Part shown: positions 1 through 8,128 of the stretch, one piece after another
How the letters are laid out: every line of letters begins with the position of its first letter
Position numbering within the stretch: the stretch's first letter is position 1
Assembly (NCBI GenBank): GCA_947500845.1
Contig: CANMTP010000002.1
Location: 124,001-188,000, forward strand
DNA length: 64,000 bases
Source of the DNA: an uncultured Aquimarina sp.
GTDB lineage: Bacteria; Bacteroidota; Bacteroidia; Flavobacteriales; Flavobacteriaceae
Direction: 5' to 3'
Position numbers and translations under genes: made by a program
The notes under the pieces: generated by a model
The model's input: the letters and a program-made list of their open reading frames with translations, nothing else
What the model was told of the DNA's origin: nothing
Databases searched by the model: none

Positions 1-115
1 TCATATCAAATTAGATATAAAACACTGGTATGTTGGTGTAGTATTTTTAGCGCTTAATATTCTTATGTTGTATATTTATAAAGATCGCTACAAAGAATTA
101 CTCAAACCACAGTAG
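1..115 (+). CDS. C-terminal end of an unidentified membrane protein (partial)
   Basis: Codons run open from base 2 to a TAG at 113-115, giving 37 residues that continue from outside the window. A hydrophobic run (YVGVVFLALNILMLYIY) is followed by a basic tail (KDRYKELLKPQ), as expected for a last membrane helix with a cytoplasmic end. A good intrinsic terminator follows at once, which supports a real gene end here. Too little is present to name a family. Confidence 0.5.
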   Translation, partial: HIKLDIKHWYVGVVFLALNILMLYIYKDRYKELLKPQ

Positions 116-130
116 TACATAATTTTATAT

Positions 131-159
131 AAAAAAGATGCTTAACAGCATCTTTTTTT
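131..159 (+). terminator. Rho-independent terminator after the partial membrane protein
   Basis: Arms AAAAAAGATGCT and AGCATCTTTTTT pair over about 12 bp around a TAAC loop, and the T-run continues to 159. Because the arms are A/T rich on both sides it could work in both directions, but the only gene ending here is on the plus strand. Confidence 0.75.
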
Positions 160-333
160 AGTTTTACCTATTTAGATTCAAGATTTTCGAGAACACTCGT
201 TATGTTTGGCAGATTACAATTTATGAAACTTCTCTTCTCTATAAATTCTTTCCAATCCCTTTTATGTTACTCATAAAATCCATTATATTTACCGCCGAAC
301 TCATATACTCAACCCCAAGAAAAATAATCAATT

Positions 334-948
334 ATGCATATAGCTATAGCTGGAAATATCGGTGCAGGAAAAACTACATTGACCCGATTGCTTGCTAAAC
401 ATTATAAATGGGAAGCTCATTTTGAAGATGTACTAGAGAATCCGTATTTAGAAGATTTCTATAATAAAATGGAACGCTGGTCTTTTAATCTTCAGATTTA
501 TTTCTTGAATAGTCGCTTTAGACAAATCCTGGATATTCGCCAAAGCGGAAAAGATATCATCCAAGATCGAACCATTTATGAAGATGCTTATATTTTTGCA
601 CCAAACCTTCATGCCATGGGACTAATGACCAATCGTGATTTTGAAAACTATAGATCACTTTTTGATCTTATGGAGGATGTAGTAGAAGGGCCAGATCTTT
701 TAATTTATCTTAGAAGTAGTATTCCTAATCTAGTGGCCCAAATCCATAAACGAGGGCGGGAATATGAGAATACCATAAGTATCGACTACCTTAGCAGACT
801 TAATGAGCGTTATGAGGCCTGGGCTCATGATTATGACAAAGGTAATCTTCTTATTGTTGATGTAGACAATGTTAATTTTGTTGATAATCCTGAAGATCTT
901 GGTAATATCATAAGCCGTATTGATGCCGAGTTGCATGGCTTATTTTAA
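334..948 (+). CDS. Deoxynucleoside kinase (dAK/dGK-like)
   Basis: A 204-residue cytosolic nucleotide-salvage kinase that transfers phosphate from ATP to the 5' hydroxyl of a deoxynucleoside. The P-loop GNIGAGKT is at residues 7-14, the family's Asp-Arg motif at 78-79 (QDRTIYEDAY), and the arginine-rich lid KRGREYE at about 139-145. Length and motif order fit the dNK family of Firmicutes and Bacteroidetes. A second dNK domain is fused to FolK at 46666-47793, and the two may have different substrates or form a mixed enzyme as dAK/dGK do in lactobacilli (inference). The gene is followed 16 nt later by a DUF2461 gene, probably one operon. The substrate cannot be read from sequence. Confidence 0.9.
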   Translation: MHIAIAGNIGAGKTTLTRLLAKHYKWEAHFEDVLENPYLEDFYNKMERWSFNLQIYFLNSRFRQILDIRQSGKDIIQDRTIYEDAYIFAPNLHAMGLMTNRDFENYRSLFDLMEDVVEGPDLLIYLRSSIPNLVAQIHKRGREYENTISIDYLSRLNERYEAWAHDYDKGNLLIVDVDNVNFVDNPEDLGNIISRIDAELHGLF

Positions 949-964
949 AGGATTTTGAATAGTT

Positions 965-1621
965 ATGGATTTTGCTTCACTATTTCAGTTTCTTGAAGAT
1001 TTACAAAAGAACAATCATAAGGAATGGATGGATGTAAACCGAAAGCGCTATCACGCGGTTAGAAATTCATTTGTACAATGGCTCGATGCACTGGACGCAA
1101 AACTGGCAACCATAGACCCAGAATACTATCCTACCCCAGGTAAAAAGGGAATTAATCGTATTAACAACAACCTTCTTTTTCATCCAAATAAACCTGTATA
1201 TAAGGATCATTTTGGTGCGGGATTGGATCAAAAAACCAAACAAGGGGATTTTTATATTGAAATCGGTATCTCTAAAAGTCTATTGGCCGGAGGATATTGG
1301 CGACCCGAAAGCAAAATACTGAATAGCATTAGAGAAGCCATTGATTATAATGGCGAGGAACTGGTTAAAATTTTAAATAAAAAAAGCTTTAAAGCCACCT
1401 TCAGAAATTTATATCCTGATAACGGTATGCTAAAATCTGCTCCAAAAGGATATCCCGCAAACCACGAATATATTGATTTATTAAAACATAGAACATTTGC
1501 TGTAATTCACGAATTAAACAGAGAAGATGTTCTTAAGGACGATTTTACAGAGAAAGTCATTGAGGTTTACAAAGAAATGCTTCCTTTTAGAAGATATTTG
1601 CGACAAGCGGTTACTGTTTAG
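965..1621 (+). CDS. DUF2461 family protein
   Basis: This 218-residue protein matches the DUF2461 (TIGR02453) family by its N-terminal FLEDLQKNNHKEWMDVNRK segment and the later INRINNNLLFHPNKPVYKDHF region typical of the family. No signal peptide or membrane segment is visible, so it is probably cytosolic. It lies 16 nt after the deoxynucleoside kinase on the same strand and ends 15 nt before the convergent waaA gene. The function of the family is not established. I see nothing truncated or odd. Confidence 0.85.
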   Translation: MDFASLFQFLEDLQKNNHKEWMDVNRKRYHAVRNSFVQWLDALDAKLATIDPEYYPTPGKKGINRINNNLLFHPNKPVYKDHFGAGLDQKTKQGDFYIEIGISKSLLAGGYWRPESKILNSIREAIDYNGEELVKILNKKSFKATFRNLYPDNGMLKSAPKGYPANHEYIDLLKHRTFAVIHELNREDVLKDDFTEKVIEVYKEMLPFRRYLRQAVTV

Positions 1622-1636
1622 TTTGTACTTTGGAGA

Positions 1637-2896
1637 TCATTTTGAGACTTTTTCGATTTTCTTATCCAAATATTCGGTAATTATTGCTGTAGCCCCGGTA
1701 TTACTATTTATAAAGTGCCCTGCGATCATACCTGTTTTTTCTCTAAACTTTTTGTCTTCTACGAGCTTATTTATGACCTGTGAAAATTCTTCAGAACTTG
1801 ATACCGAAAACAATCCGGCTAATTTCTGAAGTTGCTTAGCTTCTCTAAATTTTTCAAAATTCTTACCAATGATAATTGGAATCCCAAAAGTTGCCGGCTC
1901 TAAAATATTATGTAGACCTCCTGCCCCCATAGCACCTCCAACATAAGCAATATCACCATAACTATATACACGTGATAAATATCCAATGGTATTCATAATG
2001 AACACTTCATACTCTTTCAGATCTTTTTCATCCTTTTCAGAATATAATACGGTTCTCCTTTTGATCTTTTGTTGCAAAGCACTCATATTACCACTCTTAA
2101 ATTCATGTGGAGCAATAATAAAGCATACTTCTCCTGAAGCATGATTTATAAAATTTATAAAAATCTCTTCGTCCTCTGGCCAGGAACTGCCAAAAACAAT
2201 ACAAAGCCTGTCATCAATAAATTCTGAAATAAAATCTACATGATTATTCATTTCAATTTGATGGGATACTCGATCAAAACGCGTATCACCGCTTAAAGTA
2301 ACATTATCAAAACCTTGTTTCTCGATTAATGACTTGGATATTGTATCCTGAACAAAAAAGTGGTCAATAGTTTTCAGCGTTTTTCGCATAAAGCCCCCAT
2401 ACCATTTAAAAAAGGCTTGATCTTCTCTAAATGAAGCAGAAACAAAAACAGCCGGAATATGACTGGCTTCTAAAACCTTTAAATAATTAGGCCAAAACTC
2501 ATACTTTACAAAAACAGCAAGTTCTGGATGTACAAGTTCCACAAATTGTTTGGCATTTGCTTTAGTATCCATAGGAAGATATACAATTAAATCTGCAAGT
2601 GTACTGTTTTTTTTTACCTCGTATCCTGAAGGCGAAAAAAAAGTAACCAATAGTTTATGATCGGGATATTTCTTTTTTAAAGCTTCCATAACAGGCACAC
2701 CTTGCTCATACTCACCCAAAGATGCACAATGAAACCAGAGGATACGATCCTCGGCGATTATTTCTGCCTTTAATATTTTGAAGCTGTCTTTTCTTCCATT
2801 TACGAATAATTTCAGTTTAGGGGTCCACCATCCCATAAGAGGAAGAATTCCATTAAAAATCGAAATAAAGATGTTGTATAAAAAACTCAAAAGCAA
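1637..2896 (-). CDS. waaA: 3-deoxy-D-manno-octulosonic acid (Kdo) transferase
   Basis: A 419-residue GT30 family enzyme that adds Kdo from CMP-Kdo to lipid IV-A during lipid A-core assembly at the inner face of the cytoplasmic membrane. An N-terminal hydrophobic anchor (residues 1-22) is followed by the acceptor-side domain with WFHCASLGEYEQG, including the expected Glu. The C-terminal half carries GSSWPEDEE, IIAPHE and AYVGGAMGAGGLHNILEPA, all typical of WaaA/KdtA. The start codon is TTG (2894-2896): an in-frame TAA lies three codons upstream and the next ATG would remove the anchor. The neighbouring divergent gene is a sugar aminotransferase, which fits a cell-envelope theme. Confidence 0.93.
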   Translation of the reverse strand: MLLSFLYNIFISIFNGILPLMGWWTPKLKLFVNGRKDSFKILKAEIIAEDRILWFHCASLGEYEQGVPVMEALKKKYPDHKLLVTFFSPSGYEVKKNSTLADLIVYLPMDTKANAKQFVELVHPELAVFVKYEFWPNYLKVLEASHIPAVFVSASFREDQAFFKWYGGFMRKTLKTIDHFFVQDTISKSLIEKQGFDNVTLSGDTRFDRVSHQIEMNNHVDFISEFIDDRLCIVFGSSWPEDEEIFINFINHASGEVCFIIAPHEFKSGNMSALQQKIKRRTVLYSEKDEKDLKEYEVFIMNTIGYLSRVYSYGDIAYVGGAMGAGGLHNILEPATFGIPIIIGKNFEKFREAKQLQKLAGLFSVSSSEEFSQVINKLVEDKKFREKTGMIAGHFINSNTGATAIITEYLDKKIEKVSK

Positions 2897-2943
2897 TATT
2901 TTTTAAGAACTGCTAAAATACATTTCTTTTATCTAAAATTGCA

Positions 2944-2974
2944 TTGGCTATAGTATCAATATTTTGTACTTTCG
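2944..2974 (+). promoter_or_regulatory. Candidate Bacteroidetes-type promoter for the DegT aminotransferase
   Basis: TTG at 2944-2946 and TACTTTCG at 2967-2974 are separated by 20 nt and resemble the TTG / TAnnTTTG pair used by the Bacteroidetes main sigma factor, with one mismatch in the -7 box. The distance to the ATG at 2997 suits a short leader. Found by eye only. Confidence 0.4.
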
Positions 2975-2996
2975 TGAGGTTACAATACATGCATAC

Positions 2997-4166
2997 ATGA
3001 AGAAAATACAAATGGTTGATCTTAAAGGTCAATATGAGCAAATTAAAGAACAAGTAAATTCATCTGTACTTGATGTTATAAATTCAACAGCTTTTATTAA
3101 CGGTCCCGAGGTTCATAGTTTTCAAAAGGAATTAGAAGAATACCTCGATGTAAAACATGTGATCCCGTGCGCTAATGGTACAGATGCTTTACAAATAGCA
3201 ATGATGGGACTGGGACTACAGCCGGGTGATGAAGTGATTACGGCAGATTTTACTTTTGCTGCGACTGTAGAAGTTATTGCATTATTACAATTAACTCCAG
3301 TATTAGTTGATGTTGAACCTGACTCTTTTAATATTGATCCCGAAGCCATCAAAAAGGCAATCACACCAAAAACCAAGGCAATTGTACCTGTTCATCTATT
3401 TGGTCAAGCTGCCAATATGGATGAGATTATGGCAATTGCCAACCAACATGATCTTTATGTAATTGAAGATAATGCTCAAGGTATTGGATCTTCTTATAAA
3501 TTTTCAAACGGTACTACAACAAAAACAGGAGCTATTGGTCAAGTAGCCTCTACCTCATTTTTTCCATCCAAAAACCTAGGGTGCTACGGTGATGGTGGAG
3601 CCATTTTTACAAACGATGATGACCTTGCTCATACTATTCGTGGTATTGTAAACCACGGAATGTACGAGAGATATCATCATGATGTGGTAGGTGTAAACTC
3701 TCGTCTTGATTCTATACAAGCCACCATTTTGAGAGCTAAGCTTCCTAATCTTGATCATTACAATAATGCCAGAAGAGCAGCCGCCAGAAAATACAATAAA
3801 GCTTTTGAAGGAGTTGAAAATATTATCACCCCAAAAGTCAAAGGAAATAGTTGTGGCACAGATGAAAATACTATTTGCGACACATGCAATTGCCATGTAT
3901 TTCATCAATATACCTTAAGAATAACCAACGATAAACGTGATCAACTGGTGCAGCACCTTAATGATAACGGGGTTCCTTGCGGGGTTTATTATCCTATTCC
4001 CCTACACAGCCAAAAAGCGTACCAGGATACAAGATATAATGAAGCAGATTTCCCAATAACTAATCAATTAGTAAAAGAGGTGATCTCACTTCCTATGCAT
4101 ACCGAATTGGATGACGAACAAATTGAGTTTATCACCAAAACTATTAAAGATTTTGTAAGTCAGTAA
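2997..4166 (+). CDS. DegT/DnrJ/EryC1/StrS family PLP aminotransferase
   Basis: A 389-residue fold type I PLP enzyme of the nucleotide-sugar aminotransferase family, which converts keto sugars on a nucleotide carrier into amino sugars for O-antigen or other surface glycans. Visible motifs are NGTDALQIAM (about residue 60), the cofactor Asp in VIEDNAQ (158), and the Schiff-base Lys192 in FFPSKNLGCYGDGG. I chose the ATG at 2997 because MKKIQMVDLKGQYEQIK is the usual N-terminus. An insertion near residues 284-299 carries four cysteines (286, 294, 297, 299), which is unusual for the family as I know it. The exact sugar substrate is unknown. Divergent from waaA. Confidence 0.9.
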   Translation: MKKIQMVDLKGQYEQIKEQVNSSVLDVINSTAFINGPEVHSFQKELEEYLDVKHVIPCANGTDALQIAMMGLGLQPGDEVITADFTFAATVEVIALLQLTPVLVDVEPDSFNIDPEAIKKAITPKTKAIVPVHLFGQAANMDEIMAIANQHDLYVIEDNAQGIGSSYKFSNGTTTKTGAIGQVASTSFFPSKNLGCYGDGGAIFTNDDDLAHTIRGIVNHGMYERYHHDVVGVNSRLDSIQATILRAKLPNLDHYNNARRAAARKYNKAFEGVENIITPKVKGNSCGTDENTICDTCNCHVFHQYTLRITNDKRDQLVQHLNDNGVPCGVYYPIPLHSQKAYQDTRYNEADFPITNQLVKEVISLPMHTELDDEQIEFITKTIKDFVSQ

Positions 4167-4400
4167 ACCTTACTTCTTCCCTTCTCTTCAGAGGGGAAGA
4201 TCCTTACCCTTTTATGTTTGGAATGCATAGAACGAATTGGTGTTTTGCTAAACCGATCAATTACTCTATATTTAACATAGATAAACACTAAATATTCACG
4301 CGAATTCTTATGAAATGAGCCATAACGATTTGGTAAATACTAACCGACATGATTATTGGCGAATTCCATCGGACAACTAAAAAATAATACAAATAAACAG

Positions 4401-5675
4401 ATGAAATATACATTCATTACGCTAATAATGCTTGTCTGCACTACTATTCAAGCTCAAGACATCTATATACAATGCGGAAAATTAATTGACACCAAATCAG
4501 GCAAAGTCCTTGCTGAAAAAACTATAGTAGTTTCGGGAAATAAAATTTTAAAGATCGAAGATGGCTATGTTGCCGGTAAAAAAGATGACACAACCATTGA
4601 CCTTAAAGATAAATCGGTTATTCCTGGTTTAATTGATATGCATGTACATATCGAAAGTGAATCTAATCCAAAAGCATATTTAGAACGTTATACGAATAAT
4701 GAAGCAGATGTTGCGTTTAAATCAGTTGGTTTTGCTAAAACTAGCTTAATGGCGGGTTTTACAACGGTACGTGATCTAGGAGGAAGTGGAGTTAATATCG
4801 CATTAAAAAAAGCAATTGCTCAGGGAAAGATTGACGGCCCCAGAGTCTTTACTGCAGGTAAATCCTTGGCTACCACCGGGGGACATGCAGATCCTACCAA
4901 TGGATCCAGAAAAGATATCATGGGTGATCCCGGTCCTAAAGACGGAGTAGTAAATAGTGTTGAAGATGCTAAAAAAGCTGTTCGACAGCGTTATAAAAAC
5001 GGAGCCGACCTTATCAAAATTACAGCTACAGGTGGCGTATTAAGTGTAGCAAAGAGCGGGTCTAATCCCCAATTTACTATTGAAGAAATTAAAGCGATCT
5101 GCGAAACCGCAAAAGACTATGGTTTTCATGTGGCCGCTCATGCACACGGAGATGAAGGAATGCAGCGAGCGATATTGGGAGGTGTAAAGACGATAGAGCA
5201 TGGTACATTAATGAGTGAAAAAACCATGGATTTGATGAAACAATATGACGCCTATCTAGTGCCCACCATAACCGCAGGTAAAGAAGTTACCGAAAAAGCA
5301 GCTATAGATGGGTATTACCCTGCCATTATTGTTCCTAAGGCTCTAGAAATTGGCCCAAAAATTCAAAAAACCTTCAAAAAAGCGTATGATCGTGGTGTTG
5401 GGATAGCGTTTGGCACAGATGCAGGTGTGTTTCAACATGGCCAAAACGGTAAAGAATTCGCCTTCATGGTAGAAGCTGGTATGCCAGCCATGGCAGCTAT
5501 ACAAAGTGCAACTATTACCAATGCAAAAATCCTGAATATGGAAAATCAACTAGGGCAAATTACCCCTGGTTTTCTAGCAGATATAATTGCTGTTAATGAT
5601 GATCCAACCCAAAAAATCAGTACTATGGAAAACGTTGTTTTTGTGATGAAAGATGGAAAGGTGTATAAACAATAA
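4401..5675 (+). CDS. Secreted amidohydrolase (Xaa-Pro dipeptidase/imidazolonepropionase-like)
   Basis: A 424-residue metal-dependent hydrolase of the amidohydrolase superfamily. An N-terminal signal peptide (MKYTFITLIMLVCTTIQAQ) predicts a periplasmic or surface location. Metal-site motifs are in order: HVH in GLIDMHVHIE, a central IKITATGG segment, HAHGDEG and EHGT, and the Asp in FGTDAGV. The ATG at 4401 is chosen because it begins a clean signal peptide; an earlier in-frame start at 4356 would add 15 polar residues. The best guess is a dipeptidase acting on Xaa-Pro or similar peptides, but related enzymes cleave many amide and lactone substrates, so the substrate is open. Confidence 0.85.
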   Translation: MKYTFITLIMLVCTTIQAQDIYIQCGKLIDTKSGKVLAEKTIVVSGNKILKIEDGYVAGKKDDTTIDLKDKSVIPGLIDMHVHIESESNPKAYLERYTNNEADVAFKSVGFAKTSLMAGFTTVRDLGGSGVNIALKKAIAQGKIDGPRVFTAGKSLATTGGHADPTNGSRKDIMGDPGPKDGVVNSVEDAKKAVRQRYKNGADLIKITATGGVLSVAKSGSNPQFTIEEIKAICETAKDYGFHVAAHAHGDEGMQRAILGGVKTIEHGTLMSEKTMDLMKQYDAYLVPTITAGKEVTEKAAIDGYYPAIIVPKALEIGPKIQKTFKKAYDRGVGIAFGTDAGVFQHGQNGKEFAFMVEAGMPAMAAIQSATITNAKILNMENQLGQITPGFLADIIAVNDDPTQKISTMENVVFVMKDGKVYKQ

Positions 5676-5757
5676 TTAGCATAAAAATAAGTTCAAATTA
5701 TCAAGAATATCGTCTCGTTAGTTGCAATCAGCCGGATCAAAATCAATGATTTTCAGA

Positions 5758-6951
5758 ATGAAATATTATCTCCCGATACTATTATTGTTATTCTTCTCAT
5801 GTAGGGCACAAGAGAAATCTGAAAACCAAAAAATCTACTATTTAAGTCAAGACCCGCCAAGCAACATTCCTGAAATTTTTGGTGCAGGAATTATATCGGT
5901 CAAAGGAAGGTTCGAAACGGGTTTAACAATTTCTCCAGACGGTAAAAGCATCGCTTTTGGAGTATATCATGAATCGAAACCAGAAGAGACATGTATGTAT
6001 CTTACGAATTACCTGAACAGAAAATGGACTACCCCAACCAATACTTTCCTACCTGATAATGTGAATACATTCTATCCCATGTTCGGTCCTTTTGGAAATA
6101 CACTTTATTTTGTAAAATCAAAAGAGGGATCAGAAACAGATTTGTGGAGTGCTACATACGTGAACAACACAGCAATAAACCCTCAACCTCTTGATTTCAT
6201 TTTTAATTCCAACTCAAGAGAAGCGGGTCATGGTAAGTCAAAAAACGGTTCTTTTTATTTTACCTCTAACCGAGATGATCAACACCAATGCTGCGGTGAC
6301 ATCTACCATTCAGAGCCTGAAAAAGGAAATTATACAAAAATCCAAAAAGTGAGTGAATTAAGTTCAAGTGCAGATGAAGAAAGCCTCTTTTTATCTCCGA
6401 TGGGAGATTATATAATTATTCAAGCTTGGCAATACGAATCTGAATCGAAACATGACCTCTTCATAAGTTACCTAACCAAAACTGAATCATGGACAATTCC
6501 CGAACGATTGGATTCTGAAGTAAACAGTTTAGAGATTGAACAACGCCCATTCATTTCATCAGATAATCAATATTTATTTTTTAGTCGGATAAGTATGCTC
6601 CCAGAACACGGGAGTGACGACTATGAATCTGATATTTACTGGGTAAGCACTGCATCGGTGTTCAAACCTTTTCCTTATCACCCTATTCCTGTAAAACATT
6701 TAGAATATAATGAATCCTTTCAGATACAATTGCCAGAGGATATATTTAAGGATGTAGACAACAATATTATTTCTTATAAATTATCCCTTAATAATAGTCT
6801 AGACTTACCAGAATGGATACGTTTTGACGAAAAAAAATTATTACTTATCGGGAGTTGGAGAACCAAAGAACCGGCAATTTTAAAGATTACTGCTATTGAT
6901 GACTACGGAAATAAGAGTATACTACCCCTTCTACAAACCAAAAAGAACTAA
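5758..6951 (+). CDS. Lipoprotein with PD40 (TolB-like) beta-propeller repeats
   Basis: A 397-residue predicted lipoprotein. The signal MKYYLPILLLLFFSC ends in a Cys suited to lipidation, so it should be anchored in a membrane facing the periplasm or outside. Blades of the WD40-like/PD40 type can be seen: LTISPDGKSIAFGV, MFGPFGNTLYFV, KNGSFYFTSNRDD, LSPMGDYIII and SSDNQYLFFSR. The last about 80 residues resemble a cadherin- or Ig-like fold (DIFKDVDNNIISYKLSLNN, ITAIDDYGN). I prefer the ATG at 5758; one at 5746 would add four residues. The role is unknown; such proteins usually bind partners or peptidoglycan rather than catalyse. Confidence 0.75.
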   Translation: MKYYLPILLLLFFSCRAQEKSENQKIYYLSQDPPSNIPEIFGAGIISVKGRFETGLTISPDGKSIAFGVYHESKPEETCMYLTNYLNRKWTTPTNTFLPDNVNTFYPMFGPFGNTLYFVKSKEGSETDLWSATYVNNTAINPQPLDFIFNSNSREAGHGKSKNGSFYFTSNRDDQHQCCGDIYHSEPEKGNYTKIQKVSELSSSADEESLFLSPMGDYIIIQAWQYESESKHDLFISYLTKTESWTIPERLDSEVNSLEIEQRPFISSDNQYLFFSRISMLPEHGSDDYESDIYWVSTASVFKPFPYHPIPVKHLEYNESFQIQLPEDIFKDVDNNIISYKLSLNNSLDLPEWIRFDEKKLLLIGSWRTKEPAILKITAIDDYGNKSILPLLQTKKN

Positions 6952-7016
6952 GACCATGCATAGCATTGAAACGCTTTTATACCTGGCGATATTGGATATT
7001 AGATAAAATTTATTCC

Positions 7017-7604
7017 ATGGAAAATAACACCATCAAAATCATCCAAACACAAGTATTATCAGACTATTGGTATACACTTCATAAAGTGACTTATGAATAC
7101 CGAACTAGAAATGGAGAGGTAAAAACACACATGAGAGAGGCATATGACAGAGGTAATGGAGCGGTCATTCTTCTTTACAACACAACTTCAAAAAAAATCA
7201 TACTTACCAGACAGTTTAGACTTCCCACTTATATTAATGGAAACGAAAGCGGAATGATGATCGAAGCTTGTGCTGGCTTGTTAGACGAAAACAATCCTGA
7301 AGATTGTATTATAAAAGAAACTGAAGAAGAAACCGGCTACAAAATATCGAAAGTCAAAAAAGTTTTCGAATCCTATATGTCTCCAGGAGCCGTAACAGAA
7401 ATATTACATTTTTTTATCGCCGAGTATACTCCCGAAATGAAAATAGGAGAAGGTGGCGGACTTGCAGAAGAACAGGAAGATATCGAGGTTCTTGAGTTGG
7501 ATTTTGATGAAGCTCTGGCCATGATGGCTTCTGGCGAAATTAAGGATGCCAAAACAATACTGCTTTTGCAGTATGCACAAATACATTGTCTACTACTTGA
7601 CTAG
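7017..7604 (+). CDS. nudK: Nudix hydrolase, GDP-mannose pyrophosphatase type
   Basis: A 195-residue cytosolic Nudix enzyme. The Nudix box runs from AGLLDENNPEDC to KETEEETGY, close to the NudK version with Lys-Glu in place of the usual Arg-Glu, and SPGAVTEILHFFIAEY after it is typical of the NudK/ADP-ribose pyrophosphatase group. The expected reaction is hydrolysis of GDP-mannose (or another NDP-sugar) to a sugar phosphate and NMP. The ATG at 7017 is used because MENNTIKIIQTQVLSD is the usual start. It follows the PD40 lipoprotein by 65 nt and ends a same-strand run. The symbol is assigned by similarity; the substrate is not certain. Confidence 0.82.
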   Translation: MENNTIKIIQTQVLSDYWYTLHKVTYEYRTRNGEVKTHMREAYDRGNGAVILLYNTTSKKIILTRQFRLPTYINGNESGMMIEACAGLLDENNPEDCIIKETEEETGYKISKVKKVFESYMSPGAVTEILHFFIAEYTPEMKIGEGGGLAEEQEDIEVLELDFDEALAMMASGEIKDAKTILLLQYAQIHCLLLD

Positions 7605-8128
7605 TCCTTGGTTTTACATCCGAAAGACCTCTCTGGGATATATATAAATCTTACTTTGTGATAGTAAGCAGCTATACCATGGTGGTTCTAAGCCATAAAT
7701 ACACAGCCCGAACCAGTACTTAGAAATCAGTAATCTATGAAAACATGGTTTGAAGCCTTAGAATGATCCTTCGAAATACCTTATTAAGGTATGAGAACAC
7801 TATACATATAACTTTTAACCTTCACAGTGGCCCTATTAAGCCATAACGTATCATTATTTCTAATCCTCAATGTATCCCTTTTGAAGCGTTAATGGATCAG
7901 TTTGAAGCATCGACTTGTGGCCTAGAACTACCTTGGCCAGGCCTAGACCCTATCTCCAGGTGGGGTAGCAACTTTTTTCTACTACTAATGAAATAAGACA
8001 TATTTGTCATTCCTGCGTAGGCAGGAATCCAGAATAGCGGTGATGCGAATGAATCCCAGTATACACCACTGGGATGACAAAACGAGTACTAAATTTATAA
8101 CCGATTATTTGACAATAAAAAACGATTT
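7605..8128. other. Gene-free stretch of about 520 nt with palindromic DNA
   Basis: No open frame with coding character is seen. The stretch holds several short inverted words, for example AATACCTT/AAGGTAT near 7775 and GGCCAGGCC near 7936, recurring words such as TTTGAAGC, and a REP-like element at 8004-8080 given separately. It separates the plus-strand nudK gene from the convergent S41 protease gene, so it may include transcription ends, but no clear stem with a T-run was found. Confidence 0.6.
8004..8080. repeat. REP-like palindromic element, two hairpins inside terminal inverted repeats
   Basis: The element starts TTGTCAT and ends ATGACAA. Inside are two perfect stem-loops: ATTCCTGC/GCAGGAAT around GTAG (8009-8028) and ATCCCAGT/ACTGGGAT around 7 nt (8053-8075). 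A related single-hairpin copy with the same ends lies at 40761-40790. This architecture fits the short intergenic repeats (REP/BIME or MITE type) scattered in many bacterial genomes. Whether it is mobile cannot be told from two copies. Confidence 0.7.

Noticed and set aside
4172..4200. CTTCCC...GGGAAG hairpin after the DegT gene as a terminator
   Set aside because: The stem is only about 6 bp and no T-run follows on either strand.
7680..7960. Shared words with 35041-35150 (GTTCGGG..TGTAT; GATCAGTTTnAnGC) suggesting one inverted repeat family
   Set aside because: The longest identical word is 9-10 nt and the flanks do not align; this is about what chance gives between two such regions.
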